64,000 nt of DNA from Sphaerolaimus hirsutus. Lineage: Eukaryota > Nematoda > Chromadorea > Monhysterida > Sphaerolaimidae. Positions 12,401 through 22,843 of this stretch are shown piece after piece (position 1 is the first letter of the stretch; the number at the start of each line of letters is the position of its first letter). Location: positions 12,342,529 through 12,406,528 of the forward strand of contig OZ038451.1 of the NCBI GenBank assembly GCA_964036195.1. Direction: 5' to 3'. Position numbers and translations under genes: made by a program. A model generated the notes under the pieces. It ran no database searches. It was not told the DNA's origin and was given only the letters and a program-made list of their open reading frames with translations.

Positions 12401-14605
12401 CGCGGGCGCGAGTCGAGTCAAATCGTTGCCGGCCAAGTTCAACAGCGCCAACTCGGTCAGCGTGCGGAGCGCTTCGAAGGGCACCGTGCGCAGCGCGTTG
12501 TTCTCCAAGCTGAGCCACTGCAGGCTGGCGGGCAGGGCGGCCGGCTCGATCGCGCTGATGTGGTTGTTGCCCAGCGTCAGGTACTCCAGTTTTAGGCGGC
12601 TCAGACTCTCTGAAGGTTGGCGTGTGTGTTCTTGTGTGTGCCAAATTTGCTTGAATAATTGCCCCCCTTTTGTATAATTGCCCCCCTTGAATAATTCCCC
12701 CTCGAATAATCCCCTCCCTCCCTGTAAGACGATTGAGGAAAAAATAATCCCCCGCTCGAATAATTCCCCCAAGGTATATAATTAATCGGTTATGTTCAAT
12801 TTGATGAGTGGATAAACACATGCTTGAAATCTTTGATGAAATAATAGTCCCTCCCCTTGAATAAACCCCTCCCCTCGAAAAGTTCCCCCTCAAAAAATCT
12901 GACGAAAAAATAATTCCGCAGAGGGATGATTCAAGCAAGTATTTAACGTTATTCATTTCAATTTCCCAAAGGTGTCTTCATTTCATTCACTCACCTTTGG
13001 GCAGCGTGGTGATGGCATTATTGTCCAGGTGTAAAAATCTGAGATTGCGCAACTGTGTCTGGGCAAACGTGTCCGAGTCAATTTTGGCTATTCTGTTGTG
13101 CTTCATGTGCAAGTAGTGCAATTGATGGAGGTACATTAAGGCCTCCACTGGGATAGCTGAGAAATAATTCCTGTCCAGGGTCAGCTGATATAGAGTGTTC
13201 TGAAATGAGTGAGGTTTTTAGAGTATATTTACTTTGCAGGTGGCAGTCCCGCACCCTGTAAAGTATTATGTCAAGTATCAAATGTCATGTAAAATGTCAA
13301 TAAAAATAAAAGATTTTATTACTGAATCTTTGACAAATTTGCATGACAATTCACAAATTTGTATTGCAATTAACACTTCACTTGACACTTTACAGGGTGG
13401 TGGACTGCACCTGTTTGTAATTGTGACTGCCAGCCAATCGATAATTTTTTTCTCCAAAATATTAACCTGCAAGCCTCTAAAAGCATTCACATTGACCGTC
13501 TCTATCTGGTTATCAGTGAAATCGAGCACGTACAGCTTGTGCCCCTTGAAGCTGTCCTGCGTGATGTAGTTGAGCCTACTCTGCACCACTGTCAACTTGC
13601 CGAGTTGAGCCACGCTGCGTGCATCCAGTTCGGAACCTGCGCGTTCATCCCCGTTGTTTCGGACGACTGAAGTTTCAAACCGGGTGCCACTACCAGACCT
13701 TGTAAAATGTTAACTGTCATGCAAAGCATCAAAAGTCGTGTAAATGCCATGTAAAATGGCATACGAAGTTTTAGATGACTTTTGACACATGCGAGCCCGA
13801 AATCTGAGTTGACACAGACCAGTTGACACACATGTGTCAACTAGTGCGTAGGCCGCCTTTACATGGTCCAGGAGCCCGGCACCACCAACCACCACAAACC
13901 CGGCATCCTACTGTTCTGCAGTCTAGCACCAGGAGCGGCCCGTTCCCCCGACGCTGCCGCCTGGTCTCTCAGTGCCGCCCGTTCAGCTGTGGACGGCAGC
14001 GGCGGCAGGACGGACCAGTCGACGCCCTGGCACGTCATGTCCACGGTGGCGTTCAGGTCCACGCAGCGGCATTGTTGCCACGCCTGCGCGGGGTTGCTTT
14101 TGTTGGTGTCGTTGCTGGCGGTGATTGAAGTTTGGTTTGTGTTTTTTCCTGACATCAGTGTTTTTTCCACGACTCTACAGCGAGTCCAAGGTTGATCAAT
14201 CTGATTTGAACACATTTTAGTTTGCCAGAATCAGAAGTCCGTCAACTAATGTTGATGGAGTTCACGAATGATCCATTCCGGTAAACTCAAATGTATTCAA
14301 AACAATTAATCAATTTTGAAATTTCGGTTATCATGTCAGCTAGTGTACAGGGCAAGGCACAATGGACCATTAAAAAAACCGAGTCATGAGAAAACCTTTT
14401 CTCAACATTAGTAACGATTTCACATTCAATTTCGCTCTTCACATGAAAATATTTACACTCTTCAGTGCATGAGCAAACAAACCAGGTGCGCGGCGGCCGA
14501 CGTGCCAAAATCGCATGGAATCTGCGCGTGCCACCCTGCCGCCGCGGCAGCCAGCAGCAGCGAGCCGAGCACCGCCCAGTTGAAGAACGTGATCATGGTC
14601 GCCAT
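3477..14605 (-). CDS. chp: Chaoptin-like GPI-anchored leucine-rich-repeat protein
   Basis: Nineteen coding exons: 14483-14605, 13863-14083, 13467-13614, 12995-13199, 12203-12609, 10937-11314, 10428-10624, 9830-10085, 9444-9556, 9135-9373, 8716-8876, 8245-8439, 7760-7951, 7554-7676, 7176-7474, 6536-6737, 6106-6212, 4452-4865, 3477-3693. All phases agree, giving 1398 aa (Drosophila chaoptin is about 1315). Residues 1-27 are a signal peptide with a leucine/alanine core. Cys31, 46, 48 and 59 form an LRRNT-like cluster. Then come several dozen LRRs of the LxxLDLSHNxL type. The LRRCT contains WLICDCRMAW (about residues 1298-1307) and continues into the last exon. That exon ends in a small-residue stretch and a hydrophobic tail (about 1377-1397), typical of a GPI signal. 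In flies chaoptin is a photoreceptor cell-surface adhesion protein needed for rhabdomere microvilli; family paralogues exist, so 'chaoptin-like' is the safe call. Several introns are mostly MITE sequence. The weakest junction is the exon 18 acceptor (4866-4867). Confidence 0.93.
3926..4432. repeat. Family C MITE nested in another family C MITE
   Basis: The outer copy runs from CTGTATTTACTCGAATAATT to CAAGCAAATACGGTA. An inner copy at about 3980-4221 begins TACCGTATTTCCTCG and ends CGAGGAAATACGGTA. Located in the last intron of the chaoptin-like gene. Confidence 0.7.
4748..5953. repeat. Large near-perfect palindrome, two 585-bp arms, 36-bp loop
   Basis: Arms are 4748-5332 and 5369-5953. They match base for base in inverted orientation apart from a few percent of differences. 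The left arm overlaps the first 118 bp of chaoptin exon 18 and its splice acceptor, so a reversed copy of that coding stretch sits inside intron 17. The 36-bp loop is CT-rich. Confidence 0.9.
5954..6068. repeat. Family A MITE, compact copy
   Basis: Words TGACAATTGACACTT and CATGACATTTGACACTTTAC lead to the right end GTGTGGGATTGGCACC. Abuts the palindrome at 5953. In chaoptin intron 17. Confidence 0.65.
6293..6520. repeat. Family B MITE filling chaoptin intron 16
   Basis: Inverted ACTAGTTGACA-type ends and the shared interior read in the opposite orientation to the 3219 copy. It makes up about 70% of the 323-bp intron. Confidence 0.75.
6880..7160. repeat. Degenerate family D element
   Basis: Contains the family D interior: a CCCCC run, then TTTTGCTCAAAATCACTTAT, 'TTTTCACCTTCAAAATCACT' and repeated GATTTT words. 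No tetranucleotide tract or clear ends remain. In chaoptin intron 15. Confidence 0.5.
7965..8215. repeat. Family B-related element in chaoptin intron 12
   Basis: Repeated GTCAACTGG words face each other in inverted orientation (GGATGTCAACTGGTT and GACCAGTTGACATC). The element accounts for most of the 293-bp intron. Confidence 0.55.
8921..9093. repeat. Family A MITE in chaoptin intron 10
   Basis: Starts GCCGCACCCAGATAGTGTAAAA and ends TCAGAGCCTGGGAGTGCCCC, with TGTCATGCAAAGTGTCGAAA words between. Confidence 0.65.
9622..9812. repeat. Family B MITE in chaoptin intron 8
   Basis: CCCACACATTGCAAATTCGC start, shared AACAGAAACAATGGATATAA interior, ATGTCAACTGTG end. Confidence 0.7.
10666..10910. repeat. 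hAT-like element with GGGACC-type arms, in chaoptin intron 6
   Basis: Left end TAGGGTTCAAACGAGACCAG, right end GGTCCCGTTTGAACTCCA. The interior is reiterated CGGGACTGGCATTTTGTTAT units. The terminal sequence matches the elements at 37508, 46754 and 59329. No clean target duplication remains. Confidence 0.7.
11391..12194. mobile_element. hAT-like element with TTACGC-repeat arms, exact 8-bp TSD
   Basis: Ends are CAGAGTTGCGAAAGCG and TTTTAACAACTCTG. Arms are reiterated TTACGC words in inverted orientation. The flanks GTGCCAAC at 11383-11390 and 12195-12202 are identical. Read on the minus strand, the second copy is GTTGGCAC, the first eight bases of chaoptin intron 5. The insertion expanded a 76-bp intron to 888 bp. 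Confidence 0.85.
12650..12945. repeat. Family C-related MITE in chaoptin intron 4
   Basis: CTTGAATAATTGCCCC words at the left, and AAAAATAATTCCGC then GATTCAAGCAAGTATTT at the right, as in the other 'AATAATTCCCC' copies. The terminal ACCGTA is degraded. Confidence 0.55.
13240..13412. repeat. Family A MITE in chaoptin intron 3
   Basis: Starts GCAGGTGGCAGTCCCGCACCC and ends ACTTTACAGGGTGGTGGACT then GCACCTG. Covers about two thirds of the 267-bp intron. Confidence 0.7.
13685..13845. repeat. Family A and family B fragments in chaoptin intron 2
   Basis: GTGCCACTACCAGACCTTGT begins a truncated family A copy. From 13808 there is a short family B palindrome (GTTGACACAGACC / CATGTGTCAACTAG). Confidence 0.55.
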
Positions 14606-15556
14606 CGCCGGTGCCGCGGCCGGATTAAAGTATAGTCCATGTTCGGATCGTAGTCGATTCGATTTAAGTTGACATTTATAGTTCACTGTGTGTTTAAAAA
14701 GCGATCATGTTCAGGAGTGCGTTTGCGATGCGCAGCGAATACACAACTTTGAAGATTGAATGATGACAGTTTCGGTATTTTTTGGAAGTCGGCATTTGGC
14801 TGCCGTCTGCCAACTGCTGCAACTGCTTCCGTTGAAAATTCGGCTCGACTCTGTTGCTGAATAATGATGCTAAACAAACAACGGTGTGGCGTTCTATTGT
14901 TCATTCGAGCTAATACATTCCGGAGAAAAGGCTGCCGCCCTGAAACAGGAAATGTACGCGGCGTGACAGCGTTTTGTGAATGAGTACCGCACATCAACAA
15001 CCCCGGGCTCGGCGCCGCTTGAATGATCAATTAAGTGTGAACTTCCGTTGCATTCACACTTCTATAGATGAGTATCGATGCTGGCGGAAATTTTTGGCCC
15101 GCAAAGATTTCTGAAAAGTCCACTTCGCATCGTGTGTCGCGTTCTAAAAGCCTTGTAACTACTGGAAAACAAATGTAAGAAATGGGAAAGCACTAATTTC
15201 TGCATAGGGAATGCGCGCAAAATACGGTCAGTAACTACGAGCGGCGGGTCGAATTTCGGAAATAAGGATAGTATTGAAGAACTTGCAGTCGAACCGCAGT
15301 TTTGTAATTGAACCCTTCTAAATATGGTCATAACGCTCTCTCAAGTTTAATGACACATTTCACTACGTGTAATTCTGCACATCATTTGCATTCGATAGTA
15401 ACCTTCAGTCGACAGTTGCGCTGCATTTGTTTTCCCTATACAATCTGGCTGCAGTACCTGAGCAATGGATGCGGATGGAAAGGGTATGGAAATTCGCAAG
15501 ATAACATCTAACAGTGGTTTTGATTGACTATCGAATAAATAAAAAAAGTTTGACTT

Positions 15557-15762
15557 GGTGCCAGTCCCAGAACCTGTACAATGCTGTGTACAAGTCAATG
15601 CGTCAAAAGTCCTGTAAAATGTCCTGTAAATGGCAAACACCCTTTACCATTTTCCAGAGCATTTTCCATGACTTTTGACACTTTACACCTAGAAAGAGAC
15701 GAGAATTTGCATGACATTTGGCATTTTACCGGGCCTCTACAGGGTCTGGGATTGCCCCTGGG
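15557..15762. repeat. Family A MITE
   Basis: GGTGCCAGTCCCAGAACCTG left end; GGGTCTGGGATTGCCCCTG right end. Confidence 0.75.
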
Positions 15763-17997
15763 TAAGTAGTACTGCATCAATTTTGATAGGTAGCAGTTGT
15801 TGGCACGGGGAATTGCGTCCGCGCCGCACCGCGCAACTGCGCATAAAGATCGCTGCATTGCACTGCGGGGAACAAAACAGAAACAGCTTTGCTTTTGTTG
15901 GCGGCCGATCAGCGTCCGGTCGCTTTTCCATGACCTGCCACAGCGTTGGATTGTGCATCATTTCAAATGCTAGTCATTTCGTATGCTGCGGAAAAGCTCA
16001 CTTCAAATGCTGTAGTGCTTCATTTCAAATGCTCCTGTGCTACAGTGTGTACGCGGCATAAATTTTTTTCATTTCACTCATTTTACACACTTAAAAGGCC
16101 ATATTAAAATGCTTTCTTTTGTCATGAATTTCACATTATCATTCGTATTTTTAGGTGAGATACCATGAGAGCATTTATAGCAAAACCTTATGGTGTTGCA
16201 AAGTGCAATAGGATGTAACGCTGACATGTGAAGTGAACTTTTGTGCAGCATGCGAAACGACTAGCATTCGAAGTGATCTGGGCTCCAGCGTTGCCGCGAT
16301 TTTAGGCGCTGCCGTGCCGTCCGAACTGCAAATGTCTGCAAAGCACCGCGCTGCGGAAGTGTTGTGCATGAGCACTTATAAATTTGTGCCTCGCCATTTA
16401 TTATTCACGCATGGAATTTCTGCGGCTAGCATATTTTACGCTAGTTTTTTTATTAGACAAAGAGATTGTGTTGTGGGTCGACTGTACAGATTTTACCGAC
16501 TTGATGACTGAACTGTCTACTTTGTAGAATTGAAGTGGATTGAGTAGATTTGAGTATCTTTGATTTTTGTGTGTGTGGGATAAGTAAGTGGTACATACAT
16601 ACATAGCACTGTTCACGGACACTGCTGGAAGCGGGTTGATATATTAACTTGAATGAAATGCTGACATGAAATTCAGCGCCTGATTCAGCGTAGGTGAAGC
16701 ACAAATGCGCTCAGGAAGATTTCGTTGAAAAACATTTTCGATACACAAAATTTTAACATTCTAACCATGCGACGATGAATGTCTAAAAATGCTAAAAAGT
16801 CATTGATACTGTCACACCATGTAAAAAACACTTCGCGAGTATAAATAGAAAAAGATTATTCTCTTGAAAAACGCACATCTAGCGGACAAGCGGTTATCTG
16901 CATGCGCACAGAACAACTCAGTGCCATTACAAAGTCGTTTTGAACCACGTATCTTACAACAGTTACATTGTGGGCTACGAAAACGCGCTTTCTATCGCAC
17001 ATTGGCACTTCAGCCCGTCTAGCTGGCAGATGAGATGTGACATGCCATGTTTCAATGCGGGTTGGCTTCTGCACGCGCAGGTGGCGCCGGTGCAAACAAT
17101 GGAGGCCGCAGCGCCCGTTTTGTCCCGTTCCCCACGCGGCACACTGCGTGCGATCTGTTGATGCGGCTGCAATTAGCAAATGAAATGAATGTTTACAAAA
17201 GCGCCGCGCCGCTGGTGCGGCGACAATGCGCTGGTTCCGGTTTCCAGCCGGCGACAATATTGCCATCGCCTAAATTGCCGCCGCCAAGCCATAAGCCCGC
17301 CCACTTGAAAATGACAGGAAAGGACGCAAAAACGGCTTCGACGAACTATTTCGTCCCGGCTCCGAACCAGCTTTCCATCATGACATAAAATCCTATGGCC
17401 CTAACTTCGGGCCGCCCCATTGACATTCCTCTGTATTTATGGTTCAAATTTGACTAATGGATCTGGTGGAGGGGAGGGGAAACTTTCCTGGTTCAGCGAC
17501 GCGCGCGCGGCTGCAGAGTGCATAACTTTCGCCCGCACAGCTGCACTTGCAGCGCGGAGGTTCCAGGGCTCAAGTAGCGTCGCCCGGCCCCGTCACACCG
17601 CGGCGACTTGTGTCGCGCCGCATTACTAGAAACAACTCGCTGCACATGTCGCCGTCGCCGCGGCGGCGGCTATTGGCGGCCCATTTTGATAACGAGCTGT
17701 CTGTTGTCGCGGCTGCGAAGTGACGCGGGCAGCTGACGCCCCGGTAAAGTTGCCCACCACCGGCGGCACAACAGGCAATCTTTGCCAAGCGCTGCCGCCG
17801 CACGGGCGGAAGGCACGTTGGTGCAACGCAGCCGGGAAACTTTCGATGGCTTAGTATTTACATGGCGAATCAAAATTGTTTCAACAATATGAATTGCTTG
17901 AAAATTTGAAATTATCCCGCCGCTGCATTCAACGCGGCCGAGACTTGCCGCGGCGGCGGCAACAGCCGCAACGTTTGCCTGAGAAATTGTCCCCTGG

Positions 17998-18165
17998 GGG
18001 CAGTCCCAGACCCTGTAAAGTGTCCTGTAAAATGTCAAATGTCATGCAAAGTATCAAAAGTCAACCTAGTTGCCATTTTTGCAGGGCACTTTCCATGTCT
18101 TTTGACACTTTGCATGACATTTGACATTTTACAGGACACTTTACAGGGTTTTGGATTGGCACCTG
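17998..18165. repeat. Family A MITE
   Basis: GGCAGTCCCAGACCCTGTAA left end; ACAGGGTTTTGGATTGGCAC right end. The arms mirror each other through TGTCAAATGTCATGCAAAGT. Confidence 0.75.
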
Positions 18166-18927
18166 TTCTTGCTATTTATTTACCCTTGTGTTATACTCGG
18201 CAGACATGATACTCTGCCCTCGCACTATTTATGTCTCGTGTTGGAAGCGTGCCAATGATTATTAAATCATGCAATGTATGTAAAAAGGTGAATAATTTCA
18301 TCGATGTGAATATGTTTATGAATAACATTATGACAACAATAAATTTTGTCATCTTTTTATGAAACTCGCACGCGTTAACCATCGTTGGCACACTTCCAGC
18401 GGGAACCACGCGTGCAAGGTGTAAAGTAACTGGAGTATACCATCGATAAGATTTGGAAGGCGCTCATTGTGATACAATCGTTACTCGTTGTCGATTGAAG
18501 TGTTCACATAAATACTAATGTTTCTTGATGCGTTCCAGCATCATACCACCATGGTTGCTGCTATGGTTTTCCATGAAAGATGATCTAAAGGTGTCGCTAT
18601 TGAGGAATAATAAAGAAATGGTTTTACATACTCGAGCTGATTCCAGCAAAGAACCTAATAGAACAAATAGAATGAAATTAAATGAGAACAACAAAAAACG
18701 ATGATTGAAGTAAAATTCGCAGCTACCCAGATTATACAAGAAGCAATTTTAACAACTTATGTAAAACACGAGTTTGATGGACTTGAGCATTAAGCTTAAT
18801 GTGGTAATCGCCCTGTCGATTAGCCCCCACTGAAAAAACATGCACGGTCTTATAAAAATCCTACCGCCGCACCTTTTTCCACCATAAATTTAGCACCCAA
18901 AGCTTTTGAGCCAAAGCTGAATGCATC

Positions 18928-19307
18928 AGAGTTGTTAAAAGTGCTGAACTTTTTTTTAAAGTAGAAAATTTATTTTATTATTACTCACCCGTGTACAGAA
19001 AACGTACAGTTTTTTTACATTTACACTGCGTGAAGGTGAGTCAACGTGAATACCAGTATTTTCACTCAGGGAAAATGTAAAAGCGAGTGTAGTTTCGATT
19101 TTGCACCCAGAAAAACATAAAAGCGGGTAAAAGCAAAAGTGAGAGTCATCGCTTTGCTCGTTATGCACCCCATTAATTTTTCGGAATTACGTTTTCTGTA
19201 CTCAAGTACTATCAAAAATACGTGTAAAAGTGAGTTCGGAGTTTGGAGCAAACGTACTAAAATATACGTACTTCTCGGGTAAACGTAAACACGTTTTAAC
19301 AACTATG
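18928..19307. repeat. CAGAGTTG-ended element, relative of the one at 11391
   Basis: Ends are CAGAGTTGTTAAAAGTGC and CACGTTTTAACAACTATG. Arms carry reiterated GTAAAAGCGAGTG-like words. Flanks GAATGCAT and GAATACAC match at six of eight positions. Confidence 0.6.
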
Positions 19308-19799
19308 GAATACACGCGGCGAGCATCCATGCATAGTAGCGCTAAAATAATTGCCTACCTCTTCCTGCAATTTCCCGAATCGAATGTAACCTGATTTATA
19401 AAGGTTTACGACAAGCGCGCCAATACAAGGCGAGAAATAGCCGGGCCGCAACTTTTTCTGTAACTAAGGATAAAAGGAGATGGGCAAATTTTGCTCGAAA
19501 TAGGGCCGCTTGAGCGGATGACAAAATAATTGCGCCCGCAGCCGATTCGAATAAAGGCGGCGGATTTTGAAGCCTTGGGGCTCTTTAAAATGGTCGCCAT
19601 TTGCCGCAAGAATAAGCCTTTCAAAAGATAAAAACTAGGAAATAGTGATAAAATACAGCTGTTTCAAAAGACCACGCGCTTGATAAAAGCACTGAAATTC
19701 AGCTAGCGGGGGGAACCAGTCTTTTCAAACGCCGAATTCAAGTGCCAACTCGAAATGCGTTGCACTGCGACGTTGACCAGACGAGTGAAAAACGGAACC

Positions 19800-19947
19800 T
19801 GGGGCACCCCCAAACCCTGAAAAATGAAAAATGTCAGGCAAACTATGTCAAAACTGATCTAAAATGCTTTGGAAAATCACAAACTATTTGCCATTTTGAC
19901 ACTTTGCTGCCATTTGACATTTTACAAGGTCTGGGAGTCGCACCAGT
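19800..19947. repeat. Family A MITE
   Basis: GGGGCACCCCCAAACCCTG left end; ACAAGGTCTGGGAGTCGCAC right end. Confidence 0.65.
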
Positions 19948-20834
19948 AGTAAAAACCCAAGGTATTTATTTACCTATTTGCGTATCACGTAAAAATCACT
20001 CGTTTTGTACCTCAACATGCGACGGGCACCGAGCGACAAAAGCCGCCCAGCTCCCGCGGCCATTTATTCGGCCCGTCGGCGGCAGTCATTGTTGACTTTG
20101 TATCGAATCTCCCGGGTCTCCAGGGTCCTACGGTCATTATGATGTCTGGGGGGGGGGGGCGGTTCTGCCGCAGTTGAAGTGGGCCGCGCGGCGGCCGCGT
20201 ATTTGTGACAAATACGTCGGCGGCACGCGCGGTAGGTCGCCCCGGTGCGCGGCTAAATAATGGCAATAATTCACGAGGTGAGCTTGAGAAATTGGCTACT
20301 GTCGCTACTTAAATATTGTCGCTAGATGGTGGGCTGCATGCGGGAAGTTGCGCACATCGAATGCTTTCCCGTGTTCTCGCATGTGAAAACGTCTCACGGT
20401 TGTCATGCGCGCAAGTCGGGAAGTTACCTGAGTAAAGGCGAATTTTCTGCGACATTCTAGAATCGAGAAATAAGTTTCCCATCTTATGCGAGCTACCTAC
20501 CTATCTACTTTATCTTGCGGGGTTCTTTCTTTCATTTGTACGTACAAAATGTTCTGCGGTACCAGCTAATGTGCGGCTAATGCGTGTGCACACATTGTTT
20601 GGTTGAAAACGGGTCGTGAATTCTGGCAGCGAGGAAAACGGCGCAATTGTGGTGCTTTCTTCGGGTGGTTTCAGGTTTTCAGCACCCAATGCCATGCAGC
20701 ACCAGACCAAGGGGCACCAAGCGTCAAAAACTCCAGCCGCTGAGTTTTGTTGTCCCGTCCAAATTTCGCAGGCTAAAAATCGAGCACCGCCACCGAACAC
20801 CATATTGTTTGACCATCGGCCGTCACTCGCAACA

Positions 20835-21002
20835 AAATGCCGTGTAAAATGCCACGCAGAGTGTCAAAAGTCTTTTAATATGTCATGTCAAATGCCTGCT
20901 TTTCTTTCAGTTTTTTACTGGTCGTTTGACACGTTTCGCGACATTTTACGTGACTTTAAACATTTTACAGGGCATTTTACGAGGTCTAGGATTGGCTGGG
21001 AC
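20835..21002. repeat. Family A MITE
   Basis: Reiterated GTGTAAAATGCC and AAGTCTTTTAATATGTCATG at the left; ACGAGGTCTAGGATTGGCTG at the right end. Confidence 0.6.
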
Positions 21003-21432
21003 CACAACAGCAGACCCCCAAATTTGAGCACCAGTAAATACCTATAACTGGCAACATTTCCATCACTAGCACACAAAAACACACGCTTGTTGCTTCTGAG
21101 CCCTTGCGCGGCACGCCGCAAATGAGCGATGGGAACGTGATGGCAACTGACACTGGGCACGCTAATGCACGCCGGCACTGTGCGTTTCCACCTGGCCGAC
21201 CGGCGAGTCAATGTATGCACTTGACAGGCGGGTTATTTCAAGTAGCTTCTATCTATATTTTCTTGCATAAATAATTCGTTCGTCCGCCGATCTCGGGGGG
21301 GGGGTTAATTGAATGAGGTGAATTCATTGTCAGTTACCTAGAAGGTTCATGTTGGTTTCAGAAGGAATTGCGGAAAGAAATACATGCGTGGTGCACCGTG
21401 CACTTCATCATTTAAACCGCATGCACGAAATG

Positions 21433-21868
21433 TACCGTATTTCCCCGAAATTTCCCTCCTCGAAATACTCCCTGTCTCTAAGTACCCCCCCCCCTCAAAA
21501 TGGCCAATATGAATTTATTAGCCCCCCCCTCGAAATAAACCCCCAAATTGACTGTACAGAGAACGTACATGACAGAACTGCGGTTTGTGATTCGGGCAAT
21601 GCAAAACACACGTTAAAATCAATGAATTGTTACGTTAGAACAGTGTTACATAAATACTTATATAAGTCTATGGAGTCATATAGCGGTTATTGTTGCATTT
21701 TTCTATGTCTGCGTATGTTACGGATGACAATTTACTACTGGAATGTCAAAAAAAATTGGCGAAATAATAAGACCCCCTCGAAATATCCCCGTCGTTTAAC
21801 CCCCCCCCACCTCAAAATTCTCACTCTGAAACAATAACCCCTGGGGGGAATTTCGAGGAAATACGGTA
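21433..21868. repeat. Family C MITE
   Basis: TACCGTATTTCCCCGAAATT left end; TTTCGAGGAAATACGGTA right end. The internal sequence with GTTACGTTAGAACA is shared with copies at 1444 and 3980. Confidence 0.75.
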
Positions 21869-22843
21869 TACAATGAATTTTTCTGAACGAGTGTTGAGTA
21901 AAAAAGTGTATTCAAATTGAATGTAAATACAAAATGAAACAATGTTTAAAATGAAACTTTATTTTCATTCTTGGTATACATCATTGTTTTAACAAAGCCA
22001 AGGTAAATGAGAGCCCGCTCATACGAAAACATGTTGCATCCAGTTTGTCTGAATTTTGTTAACATATTTACTAGATACAAATCTTGAATTCAAACGGTTG
22101 AGTCGACAACATCTGTCGCTTACTTTATTGCACTAAAAAAACTTCAGCAGCCTTTTCGGTACAACTGTTTCCCGAACTATATTTTATTTTATTGAATTTA
22201 AGTATTAGCCACAGTCGTACTCCACCAAACTATCTGACTGGCTTTCAACGTTTTGAGCTCTCTTTTCTGAATTTTTGTCCTCCTAACGCTGAGAACGCGC
22301 TGTCTACTTTCTAGTTATCCATTGCGTCAGCTGTGACTTAATGAAGGCCATTAGCTACGGTTAATGTACGAATAGCTTTCGAAACTTATGTCCCTGATGG
22401 AAAGTGAACTGACATCATTTCATCTTATCACACGGACCGGGTCACGTACGTACTCTTGGATTTAGTCCAAGTTTGTCTTGGATCCGGTTAGATACAGTTG
22501 AATATCGTACGAACTGGAGTATAAGACACTGGATTTCCGTCCACGCCCGTGGAATGCGATTAAGCGATCGAAAATGGTCACTAATTGCGGCCGACATACT
22601 ATTTTACACATAAATTATGTATGTGTACAAACGTGTGTATCCAAACGGCTGTTTTGGACAGCTGCCAAGGGCACATATGGGGTATCCCCCTATCACACGT
22701 CCCTGAGTGAACGTGTACATATTGTATTTTCTGTGGCGAGTTTTGCCACGTCTTTCACCTCAACCAATCCATTCAACTCGGTTTCCAACCACCAAGACCT
22801 GCGCAATTTCATTTTCTGCCCACCTCACTTCCCAGGGTCCAAA

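Larger units (their letters stand above)
14606..22843. other. Intergenic region without a recognisable gene
   Basis: No ORF here has splice sites, domain motifs or a codon pattern like the neighbouring exons. GC-rich patches occur at about 17040-18000 and 20030-20260 and could be CpG-rich regulatory DNA, but nothing proves it. The rest is AT-rich with the MITEs listed separately. It should contain the promoters of the chaoptin-like gene (left) and RNF185 gene (right), which are divergent. Confidence 0.6.

Noticed and set aside
12294-12956. 220-codon minus-strand frame
   Set aside because: Part is a shifted frame of chaoptin exon 5 and part is a family C repeat; the true exon frame gives LRRs.
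13823-14195. Plus-strand frames of about 100 codons
   Set aside because: Antisense shadows of chaoptin exon 2, open because of its GC content.
16856-17266. 136-codon minus-strand frame
   Set aside because: Opens by chance in GC-rich DNA; no acceptor or donor at its limits and no recognisable family.
20616-21047. 143-codon plus-strand frame
   Set aside because: Half lies in a family A MITE; no splice or domain support.
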